11,845 nucleotides of DNA from Paraglomus occultum (lineage: Eukaryota > Glomeromycota > Glomeromycetes > Paraglomerales > Paraglomeraceae): the NCBI GenBank assembly GCA_910592205.1, contig CAJVPJ010001157.1, positions 1-11,845 of the forward strand, written 5' to 3'. Each line of letters opens with the position of its first letter. Within the stretch, counting starts at the first letter, position 1. The notes under the pieces were generated by a model. It saw only the letters and a program-made list of their open reading frames with translations. It was not told where the DNA came from and did not search any database. The translations under genes and the position numbers were made by a program. Positions 1 to 7,596 of this stretch are shown piece by piece.

Positions 1-40
1 TATCACAATAATATAGCTATGAACAGCATTTATACAACAA
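1..40 (+). repeat. Left terminal inverted repeat of the 1-518 element
   Basis: Pairs with 479-518 in inverted orientation with one mismatch. It may be truncated by the window edge. Confidence 0.85.
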
Positions 41-478
41 CGCCCCTATTATATCAAAATTACTTCTATATAATTGGTTTCGCTTAATATTGTTCTCTAA
101 ATGGTGCTGGGCAAGACGGGGTTATAAATAAATGCATTGTACACTTGTATCAACCTGTTATATTTGGTTCTTGTTTACTATTGATGGTGTCTTTGTTTTC
201 ATTTATGTGACGCATCTTGTCAATCTATTGTATTTGTTAGTAAATCCGAAATCCAATCATTGCCCAGTGTAACTTAAATCAGTCACCTACGTTTATTTAT
301 TTAACCGTAGCATCACTATTGTTGCTATCCCGAAATACCACAAGGACTAAATTATAATAAAAACGCGGCAGCTCTTGGTTATGAAGACCTGGTGATCGCG
401 TCATGTGTGGCACTTTTTGCCTCACGTGTTGATGTCCAGTAACAATGGTAGTGTCAGGTTATTGTAACAAAATAATAA

Positions 479-518
479 TTGTTGTATAAATGCTGTTTAT
501 AGCTATATTATTGTGATA
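479..518 (-). repeat. Right terminal inverted repeat of the 1-518 element
   Basis: Reverse complement of 1-40 except at one position. Sequence immediately outside (519 onward) is GC-richer (TTCGCGTTCGCGGGC) and unrelated to the repeat. Confidence 0.85.
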
Positions 519-1022
519 TTCGCGTTCGCGGGCTGTGTTATGAAATCGCCAATATACTATCTTATGCATTTCTGCGCACATACGAAATCTAATAAAAAGG
601 CATAGCAAGAAAAAAATTTAATTAAATTAATGTTTGATCGTAAAATTTGAGCCTTACAGCTGCATCTATCAACCTTATTCATGATAAGCCAATATATTTT
701 TGGAATTGTGCGACCGCTGACTGCAGCTGCGATCCGTAGTTCTCTTCAACACTTAAATGTCATGCTGTACTAGTGTCTTTTGGCACTGAAGTATTATATA
801 TGGAAAGTTTTTATCCCTATCACCTATCATAAGCTAACAAAAATAACGATCTTAAAAACTTGGTTATAGGAATCGACATGCGGCATCTATGTTACTCACT
901 TGCATGAATCTTAGATGAACTCGATAAAGTTTACATTACGTAACCCGTGATCAAAACACTTTGCTTAAAAACCATGTTTTTCTACCTCTTGTTCCTCCCA
1001 TTCTAACAACGAACTTCGTCTC
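519..1022. other. Upstream region of the HMG-box gene
   Basis: No coding sequence that I can support apart from the short upstream ORF at 974-1006. An AT-rich TATA-like stretch (GTATTATATATGG) lies near 791-803, about 220 bp before the HMG start codon. It is a possible core promoter element, but such strings are common in DNA of this composition. The 5' end of the transcript cannot be placed from sequence. Confidence 0.35.
974..1006 (+). CDS. Upstream ORF (10 codons) in the leader of the HMG-box gene
   Basis: ATG at 974-976 in the context AAACCATGT opens a 10-codon frame encoding MFFYLLFLPF that stops at TAA 1004-1006, only 16 bases before the main ATG at 1023. If transcription starts upstream of 974, scanning ribosomes would meet this ATG first, which could lower translation of the HMG protein. 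The peptide is hydrophobic and probably not functional itself. Whether it lies in the mRNA is unknown. Confidence 0.3.
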   Translation: MFFYLLFLPF

Positions 1023-1841
1023 ATGGCAGATAATTACTTTCCCTATACGTATACGTCTGATAACGATCACAACCTTCAGCACCGCTGGGTAATTATCGAC
1101 GAGGCTCAAATAATGACGTCGCCCGCTTGTCATCAAAAGCATACGCCTATTTTGCCTCACATAGTCGTTCCTTTTCCTCCGCAAATTAATCCGAAAGATC
1201 TTATTATCAAACAAAACAAGAAGAGCAAGAAGGCAACAAAACCACCGAACGCTTTTATGATATATCGGATGAGGTACGTACAACAGCTGCATTCCAAAGG
1301 TTATAGGCTTCCGATGCGAGACTTATCGCCGCTGATATCAAAGTCATGGCGTGAACAACCTGATATAGTTGTTCAACACTATGAACAACTCGCAAAAGAA
1401 GCAAGCAGCTACTATAACGAGATTAATGAAAGGGTTCCAAAAAGACAGTCTGAACCTCGTCTACCGCTTTCGAAATCGAGCTCTACACATTCGCCGGTCT
1501 ATATGTCTGCTAAGGAACCCATATATCCTCCCCGTAATGGGACTATTCCGGTGAGGAATTCTTGCACAGAGCCTTATCAACATTCTCTCTGCGGAAATGT
1601 CGATAAGCATTATAGTCAGCATCCTTCGCATTACCATTCACCATATCCATATTCGCAATTACCTCCTACACTATCGCAAACTACTTTTCCAAGTAGCAAC
1701 TATGTGGACAATACCCGAAACCCGTTTACGCTACCTAGTATTAATACTATGTCTCACATGCCTGCTCCGCGTAGACTGGCAGATACAAGCAATATTACAT
1801 CTAATGCATATCCTGGCAGTCTTTATGGAAGTTGGGAATAA
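1023..1841 (+). CDS. MATA_HMG-type HMG-box transcription factor (mating-type-like)
   Basis: Single uninterrupted frame of 272 codons. The HMG box spans about residues 73-138. Its first helix opens with PPNAFMIYR (74-82), the central segment carries the conserved tryptophan in LISKSWRE (Trp109), and the box ends with HYEQLAKEASSYYNEI (119-134). A lysine-rich patch (KQNKKSKKATK, 63-73) directly before the box is a likely nuclear signal and basic arm. The PFPPQINPKDLI block (50-61) preceding it matches what I know of Glomeromycotina MATA_HMG proteins. The C-terminal 140 residues are low-complexity, rich in Ser, Pro, Tyr and His, without a recognisable domain. Expected role: sequence-specific nuclear DNA binding and minor-groove bending. 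The ATG at 1023 (CGTCTCATGG) gives a full-length box with a normal leader. Such genes exist in dozens of copies in arbuscular mycorrhizal fungi, so this need not be a mating-type determinant. A small Sox-like regulator is the alternative. Confidence 0.88.
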   Translation: MADNYFPYTYTSDNDHNLQHRWVIIDEAQIMTSPACHQKHTPILPHIVVPFPPQINPKDLIIKQNKKSKKATKPPNAFMIYRMRYVQQLHSKGYRLPMRDLSPLISKSWREQPDIVVQHYEQLAKEASSYYNEINERVPKRQSEPRLPLSKSSSTHSPVYMSAKEPIYPPRNGTIPVRNSCTEPYQHSLCGNVDKHYSQHPSHYHSPYPYSQLPPTLSQTTFPSSNYVDNTRNPFTLPSINTMSHMPAPRRLADTSNITSNAYPGSLYGSWE

Positions 1842-1872
1842 ACTTATGTGAGTCTGTGCTTGAACATACTTA

Positions 1873-1878
1873 AATAAA
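1873..1878 (+). terminator. Polyadenylation signal of the HMG-box gene
   Basis: AATAAA lies 32 bases after the stop codon (TAA 1839-1841), a normal spacing for a fungal 3' end. Another AATAAA overlaps the stop codon at 1837-1842 but is less likely to be used. Confidence 0.5.
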
Positions 1879-2606
1879 CAAAAAATTGGGTTTTCTTAAT
1901 AAGTAAAGTAAGGTAGATAATAAATAATAATTTTCTAATTGTTCTTTTTCTTGGTTGATTCTGATTATTCCGCTTTTATCAATAATAATTCTAAGCATGC
2001 ATCTTTGTTAAGATTTGATTCAAAGTTGTTCCGCCTTTTATGTTTAAGAAAATGCTATGATTTTTTTAAAGTCAGTCGATCAGTCGTTCATATGCATATC
2101 GTTAGATTTTCAATGTCATTGTTAATATAGCGGTTGTTCTTATTTTCTTTTTTTGTTTGTAATAAGCAATAAATAAGTTGTTGAATAAGAGAAATGGTAC
2201 TCCAAACCGTGAAATAGATAACTAGAAATGACAACTAAGTTAGACAGAGATGTTTGTACAACAATTGTCACCTGATAATCTGCGACTTTCCAACGCGAAA
2301 GCTTACACTCGAAAAGACCGACAAATGGGGTAATTGAGTTTGAACAGCAATAAACACGTGCGCATCAGAATTAAACTATAATCAAGTCATGCTTAAAAAC
2401 TGTTTCCTGGTTTTGCGATAACTTTCGTACGACAAATAAGCCAACCGCACTTAGCTGAAAAAGTAAAAAAATAAAACACATCTCCAAACCGTATGTCACA
2501 GCGTTATTAATTAGTGAAATCTTTCATTATAGTATAAAAAATCTTAGTCTACACGAATACACAACATGTAGTTTTTGATTGTATGGGCTTAATGACATGT
2601 CTATAT

Positions 2607-2670
2607 TGCTTTAACCGTTTGGTCTAATGACCGTTCACTGCTTTAACTATATGGTTAAATGAATAACATA
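2607..2670. repeat. Imperfect 32-bp tandem duplication
   Basis: Units 2607-2638 and 2639-2670 both begin TGCTTTAAC and agree at 19 of their first 24 positions (shared TGCTTTAAC, TGGT and AATGA blocks), then diverge. Confidence 0.45.
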
Positions 2671-2688
2671 CAGTGGTATGATTGTAAG

Positions 2689-2738
2689 ATTATCATACAT
2701 TATTGATCATACGGTAATAATAATTATGATATGATAAT
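2689..2738. repeat. AT-rich inverted repeat (possible hairpin)
   Basis: ATTATCATA (2689-2697) is the exact reverse complement of TATGATAAT (2730-2738), with further partial pairing inside the loop. A second small pair, CATACG and CGTATG, overlaps it downstream (to about 2751). Such structures are frequent in AT-rich DNA, so this has modest weight. Confidence 0.35.
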
Positions 2739-3717
2739 TGAATATCGTATGAGGTGTAAATCACCAGTTAAAATTGAAGAAATTTGTGTTACGTCTTACA
2801 CGTACAACGTGAGACTGATGTATACAGACTGCGTAGTTCTACATCACCCAGATCTTTTTTAAAGTTGCTATATAGCATATAACTATTATATTTACGCACG
2901 ACAAAAGACCAATAATTTACATTACAATCTCCAAAATTAAGTACTTCCATTATAGTTAAAAGGGAAGATGCGCTTATTTTCTGTAACTATCAGTAAAATA
3001 TATATTCCAGTTTCTTCCCATATTAAATATTTAACAGTTACTTTTCAAGAGTGAACTTACGTATTATAAAAAAGTTTTGAGGCTTTGTTCAACTAAATTC
3101 CATCACTAGTTTGTATTAGGAGAAGTAAATTTGTGCTTGCCAAATAATTTTCCTATTCCGCGAGACAATTTTATTTTAAACCTTGCTTACGTTTGACAGC
3201 AGTATCAGGACTAATAATTTTTAATGTAATTGTAAATTTACACAATTAAACCAAACATGAGATGGTTTATGTTTACGTCAGTATTACTATTGACAATAGT
3301 GTACACTTGGGACTAAACTTGTGCTTGCATTGAGAAAAGTTTTTTGGACAAGATGATGACATAAGAAAGTAGTCGGACCCAACAAATTTTTTTCTTGTAT
3401 AGCATTACTAATATTAAGAGTACTCTATGTATGACTGTCTTTATTTATGCAAAACTTTGCTTACACAATTCTTGTTGTCAGAATTTTGTATTTCCAATTA
3501 CTGTTGTCACTTACCATGCTTTTCTTAGAATAACATAAACCTTGAACAAAGGGCTCAATTGTCTTAATCCCGTTATTTGACTGATAGATTATAATGTAAA
3601 ACAGTCTTATATAATCTATCACAGAAAGCGGTTGACAAAATGCGTTGATATGTTATTATTATTATAAAGAGAGAGTAGCATATTAACAATTTTTTGATAC
3701 TACTCTTCTCATGTCAA

Positions 3718-3880
3718 AGCGCTCTTATAAATTTGCGACGGGAGCCGTTCACTTGCCCGACAAATATTTACCAGCATTATTTCAAAGTTATCCTTTTTTG
3801 AGTAGTTTTTGTCGGGCAAATGGACTGGACTCCTTTTTATATCGAGAGTCTTTATATCGTAAGCCACTTGTACTTTATCT
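3718..3880. repeat. Terminus-like sequence of a decayed DNA transposon
   Basis: TTGCCCGACAAA (3753-3764) is exactly inverted as TTTGTCGGGCAA (3808-3819), with a 43-bp spacer. Downstream, TTTATATCG occurs twice (3836-3844 and 3851-3859). The alternation of GC-containing words with T-runs and TATATCG steps resembles the long terminal regions of pogo/Tigger-type Tc1-mariner elements. The class assignment is an impression; only the repeats are certain. The 68-codon frame running through it is probably incidental. Confidence 0.4.
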
Positions 3881-3919
3881 TTTAGAGTACGGCAATTTAG
3901 AATGGCCAGCGATCTAAAT

Positions 3920-5935
3920 ATAAGATGCTTGTCGTATGTTTCGACGTTCACAGTTGTTTGTCATAAGTTTGTCGCGTATTTAAAACGCCGATGTATAACA
4001 CTGCGGTTGCTGTACTAATATGGTATTTTAGCTCGTGCGCCGTTTGTGAAAGAAATTTAAATTATAACAAGCCCGGTACAAACCTTATTATTTTAATTTA
4101 ATTTTTATAATAAGATCTACTGCTGACATAAGCAAACATGTGTAATTATTTGCATTATGTACTGTACAATGTAAGATGTAAATTTTGAGTTAACAAACAA
4201 ATCATTCTACATTATTGCATGCCTTCATATTTGATTGACGGATTTCCACCCAGTAATGTAACCATCTATAACTTACTCTCCTTAATAGATTTCCCTATTC
4301 TATCTCTATATGCTTATATGTAATTTTTATATACAATGCTGTAAGGTATTAATATACACAGTATTGTGGTGTTGAAAAGCGTCCATTTTAATTGATAACA
4401 TTCTAAGTAAATCATAATTGTTAACAGCCGCTTTATCTACACCCTTGTTGGTGCCGAGGTAACCGATGTTTCTATAACAATACTAATACGATGATGCATT
4501 ACGTCATCTATAAATTTACACAAACTGTTGGATATTATGTATATCGAACAATCCTAAAGAGAAAGTCATTGAAATAAACACAAAAACGAGCATCTATATT
4601 GACTATAGTAAAATTGATAATATTTACTGAGTCCCCTTGACCAAGAATGCCAAACATGTTACAAATGAGTCGGATTATTTATGCAGTGGTAACAAGATTT
4701 TAAAACATTACTAAAACGCTTGACCTTTAAATTGACACATGCGCCGAAAAATACTAGGCAACTATTATGTTATGTGAATTAATAATCCTGTTTTCTCTCT
4801 CAACCTAACTCATTCCCAGTATGGTTGATTATAATAATACTAATACTGTTGCTTTTCCAATATTGTAGCGTTGCCGGCTTTAACCAAGTTCTTATACATA
4901 TAGTAAGTACAAATATACATAATTTTTCATGAGATGTTTTCAATATCAAATATCATTAATTTCAAGCAAATTATACGCAAGTAATGACAAGTTTGAAAGT
5001 GAGCCTGAAATTAGCTACGTAAATTCCGGTCTAACATACGACAGTACCAATTATGGTTTCGTAGAACAACGTACTTTTACTTTGTGGTTACTGTCTTCAC
5101 AGCTTTGACAGAAAGTTGCGATAGTTTTCGATGGGTTTCCAGGGAGAATGATTCCAGATTTACTGGCGGTTAGGAGAAAAGGCGGACACATTTCAGTTCA
5201 GACAGACACATATCCCATTTGGAACTGACACATATGTCAGAATAGTACCAAAAATCTGTCTACGATGCGATGGTCACATTATATATAGTTACACCCTCCC
5301 CTCTGCCAATTTGCATAGCATTACATAAGAAAATTTTCCCGTTTGTAGTCACCTCGGTCTACATAATCTCCATTTTCTTTTTTAAAATTTTATACGGGTC
5401 AAAGGTTGACTATAGACGGTAACTCATTGTACACATAATGCGAAGTTAATTATATAAAATTATCTTAATTTTGGTAATAATTGTTATTAATATTACTATT
5501 AAATAAAAATAAGTTTAACCAGCTTTCTTTTATTATAATTTTGAAGAGAGTACGAATGAAATTACGTGTTAAATTTACATGTACGTATGTAGTTCGGTAT
5601 GAAGGATTTTATTAGATTATTCCAATTCAAATTATTACTTTGAGCAATTATTATGTAATTTAAACTTAGTAACCCCATTCTACAACCCCTTTTAGTTCTT
5701 GTCATATGCCTTTCTCTAAACAAACACTCACGTGTTGTCGTCTCTTTTTTGTTTTACGCGGCATTGTTAATTATAAACAAGCGTCGAATGTTTGTTACTA
5801 AGTTTAATGACCAAAGAAAGTCGATGAGATGTAGACTGAAAGACATTGGGTATTGCAAGGCCGATTGTGAGAATGTGCTGGTTCGAGCGGATAATTCCAT
5901 CAATAAAATTCTCATTACGTAGTCCGTTTTAATTA
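3920..5935. other. AT-rich intergenic stretch without a supportable gene
   Basis: No ORF above about 60 codons and no exon-like runs with splice sites that I can defend. Long A/T-only tracts occur around 4090-4115 and 5440-5515. A cluster of three GACACAT words with a palindrome lies at 5185-5240, and a TATA-like ACATTATATATAG near 5275-5287 is followed by CCAAT-like GCCAATTT, but no gene follows it. Confidence 0.45.
5185..5240. promoter_or_regulatory. Cluster of three GACACAT words ending in a palindrome
   Basis: GACACAT occurs at 5185, 5205 and 5227, that is at 20- and 22-bp spacing (about two helical turns). The last copy is embedded in CTGACACATATGTCAG (5225-5240), which has perfect 6-bp inverted arms. 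The arrangement would suit a protein binding one face of DNA, but no function is shown and the gene it could regulate is not evident. Confidence 0.25.
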
Positions 5936-6233
5936 CAGTGTAGGCCGATATACATGTAACGGTTTGTTGAAGCGAATTTTGCTTGGTGCGAATTTTTTTT
6001 TGGAACTGGAGCGTTACTAGTTAAATAGAGCGGAATTACTATTAAACAAAAGCTAGAGAATTATCAGTTGTGGGTAGATTATAATTATTTCTCTCCTCTT
6101 TTTAATAAACTATCAAAGCCAGACATTTTTCTTTATTTAATACTAAATAAATTAACGATTATTTATTTGACTGTAGGGTGTATTTGAATGTAAAGTTTAA
6201 TTTGTGCATAATAAAGTACAGCTGTCAATAATT

Positions 6234-6272
6234 GTGACAGATTAAAACGAAATCGGATTAAAACGAAATTTT
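6234..6272 (+). repeat. Left TIR of the 224-bp MITE
   Basis: Contains tandem GATTAAAACGAAAT units (starting near 6240 and 6255). Pairs with 6419-6457 inverted. Confidence 0.75.
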
Positions 6273-6418
6273 TTCTATTTTAGTATAAAACTTATAAAAT
6301 TTTTTGGGGGATAATTTTTAGCCTTTTTTGGGAAATTTGGGTTAGGATTTAGGATACCATTTGTTAGTAAAGAGTATATGTGGGTTTAAAGGCATTAAAA
6401 GGAAACCCAAAAGACCCC

Positions 6419-6457
6419 AAAATTTCGTTTTAATTTGATTTCGTTTTAATCCGCCAC
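6419..6457 (-). repeat. Right TIR of the 224-bp MITE
   Basis: Reverse-complement partner of 6234-6272. The four mismatches over the full arm are two A/G changes near the tip and two between the internal repeat units. Confidence 0.75.
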
Positions 6458-6719
6458 AATAATTAACGTCAACGTGAAGGCAGGCATTATTCCGCGATAA
6501 TTCTGTACCACCGAAATTTATGATCTCATTCACTGACACATTTATTATAAAACGTGGGGTGTAGAAATAAGAAGTAAACGAATAATCCCACTTTAACAAA
6601 TATCACATGATTATATATGAAAGTTCGTTATATAGTTAAAAGTCCGCTTTAGCGAATAGTCCGCATTAAAGAAGTTTTTTGGCGGAACGGAGCTCTTCGT
6701 TAAAGCGGACTTCACTGTG

Positions 6720-7596
6720 TATACGAACCATTAGCAACCAGCTGAGCTTCGAATACAAAATGTTGATATTTTGTAAACCATTTAGTTTTTAAAGAAATAC
6801 TTAACACAGAATTAAGATCTAAATATTGAAAACCTTTGCCGTTTTTATAGCACTGAGCCTTGTTGTGCTCGATGTTACTGTGGTCTTTCTATAGAGCTTT
6901 TTAATCAGTCCGAAACTACCTTTACATTGAATTTAGTATGCCCAGGTACCATGAAATTATTTAATTCGATAATTTCATAATAATCGCAAATTACCAAATA
7001 CAGATAAAATCAAATGGTAGCATTATTTTTATTTTGACCACCCGCGTTGTCACAAGTAAATTTTAAATGTTTTCACCTTTATTCAATCTCTTAATTCTAT
7101 CGAAAACCATAATTTCGTCCTCATCAAGAACATATAATTAATTGGTTCGCGTACTGCCTAATGTGCCAAGGCCGGTTTACCTTTCGGGTAATCCCCCCCC
7201 TTTACAAAAAAAACTGGCTAATCAAACTATAAGCGCGAAACCACGCTTTAAAATTAGCACGAGACAGATGCCAAGAACAATTCACTAAACTATAACAAGT
7301 TGCGCTCCATTTTTCGTCGCCAAAATTGCTCACAGACCGACAAATTTTACCAGGGTAACTCGTGGTACCATTTATATTTGAAGACACCAGACTCATCGTA
7401 ATGTTTGCAGTTGCGAAAGACTACTTACTACTGAAGCTGGTGCTTTGGAGGTTCGTTTGACGCAAGCTATGCACCCAGAACGTGGAAATCTGAGACACGT
7501 GGTTTTTTGATCGACGTGTGAAAAAATTTTTTGATCGCGTCCACGTATCGAGGCAAGAAATTGTATCTCACCTCGCTTACTTCCAGATTGCCTTAA
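6720..7596. other. Spacer upstream of the 12-exon gene
   Basis: No gene that I can support. It contains homopolymers C8 (7193-7200) and A8 (7206-7213), a small perfect hairpin TTACC-TTTCG-GGTAA (7177-7191), and a direct repeat TTTTTTGATCG (7503-7513 and 7527-7537) flanked by CACGTGG and CCACGTA. The last 200 bases should contain the promoter and leader of the downstream gene, but no clear TATA box is visible. A 64-codon minus-strand frame at 7202-7396 has no recognisable features. Confidence 0.4.

Larger units (their letters stand above)
1..518. mobile_element. Non-autonomous DNA transposon (MITE-like) with 40-bp terminal inverted repeats
   Basis: Bases 1-40 and 479-518 are reverse complements at 39 of 40 positions; the outer end reads TATCACAATAATATAGC on the left and its complement on the right. 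Beyond 40 bp the complementarity stops (41-60 does not match 459-478), so the repeat is sharply bounded on the inner side. The interior has no ORF that I can support, so the element would depend on a transposase encoded elsewhere. The left TIR starts exactly at the window edge, so the outer boundary and the target-site duplication cannot be determined and the element may extend further left. If TA is the target site, the ends would be TCACAATAAT. I cannot assign a superfamily. The high arm identity suggests relatively recent activity. Confidence 0.75.
1879..3717. other. AT-rich intergenic stretch without a supportable gene
   Basis: All three frames on both strands are broken at short intervals. 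The 63-codon frame at 1939-2130 is low-complexity and phenylalanine/leucine rich and looks like chance. The stretch holds an imperfect 32-bp tandem duplication (2607-2670), an AT-rich palindromic cluster (2689-2751), a 10-bp palindrome GTAAATTTAC near 3232 and a short ATT microsatellite near 3652-3665. I see no RNA gene. Confidence 0.5.
6234..6457. mobile_element. 224-bp MITE with internally duplicated TIRs and possible 7-bp TSD
   Basis: The left arm GTGACAGATTAAAACGAAAT and the right arm (read inverted) GTGGCGGATTAAAACGAAAT form inverted repeats. Counting from 6231-6272 against 6419-6460, 38 of 42 positions match. Each arm contains two copies of ATTAAAACGAAAT in tandem. AATAATT lies immediately outside both ends (6227-6233 and 6458-6464) and is a candidate target-site duplication; given the AT-rich setting it could partly be chance. 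The interior has no supportable ORF. It sits inside the 5936-6719 element and so is younger than it. Confidence 0.7.
5936..6719. mobile_element. Putative non-autonomous Tc1/pogo-like element, disrupted by a nested MITE
   Basis: The left end reads TA then CAGTGTAGGCCG (5936-5947). The right end read on the other strand gives CAGTGAAGTCCG, whose first base is 6717, identical at 10 of 12 positions. Both ends continue with the same style of sequence (AACG, GCGGA or GCGAA words, T-runs, TATAACG/TAACGG steps) typical of pogo/Tigger terminal repeats. On the right, 6641-6651 (AGTCCGCTTTA) is inverted as TAAAGCGGACT at 6701-6711. A TA dinucleotide flanks each side, at 5934-5935 and 6720-6721. No transposase frame is present. 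The match between the ends decays quickly, so these could be remnants of two different elements. Confidence 0.4.

Noticed and set aside
951-1292. 113-codon minus-strand frame antisense to the HMG gene
   Set aside because: It overlaps the N-terminal half of a clearly real gene, is rich in unpatterned Arg/Val/Ile, and shows no domain. It is a shadow frame.
3711-3917. 68-codon plus-strand frame (and an 80-codon antisense partner)
   Set aside because: It coincides with the inverted and direct repeats of a transposon-terminus-like sequence. The protein pattern (HLPDK...SFCRAN) is simply the two arms of the inverted repeat translated.
5875-5900. GGTTCGAGC resembling a tRNA T-loop
   Set aside because: The flanking bases do not form a T-stem, and no acceptor, D or anticodon arms can be drawn around it.
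6342-6599. 85-codon minus-strand frame
   Set aside because: It runs across the right arm of the 224-bp MITE into flanking DNA, so it is a chance fusion of two unrelated sequences.
7202-7396. 64-codon minus-strand frame with several Cys and Trp
   Set aside because: No motif spacing that I recognise, no supportable upstream exon, and it lies in noncoding-like DNA beside homopolymers. Not enough to call a gene.
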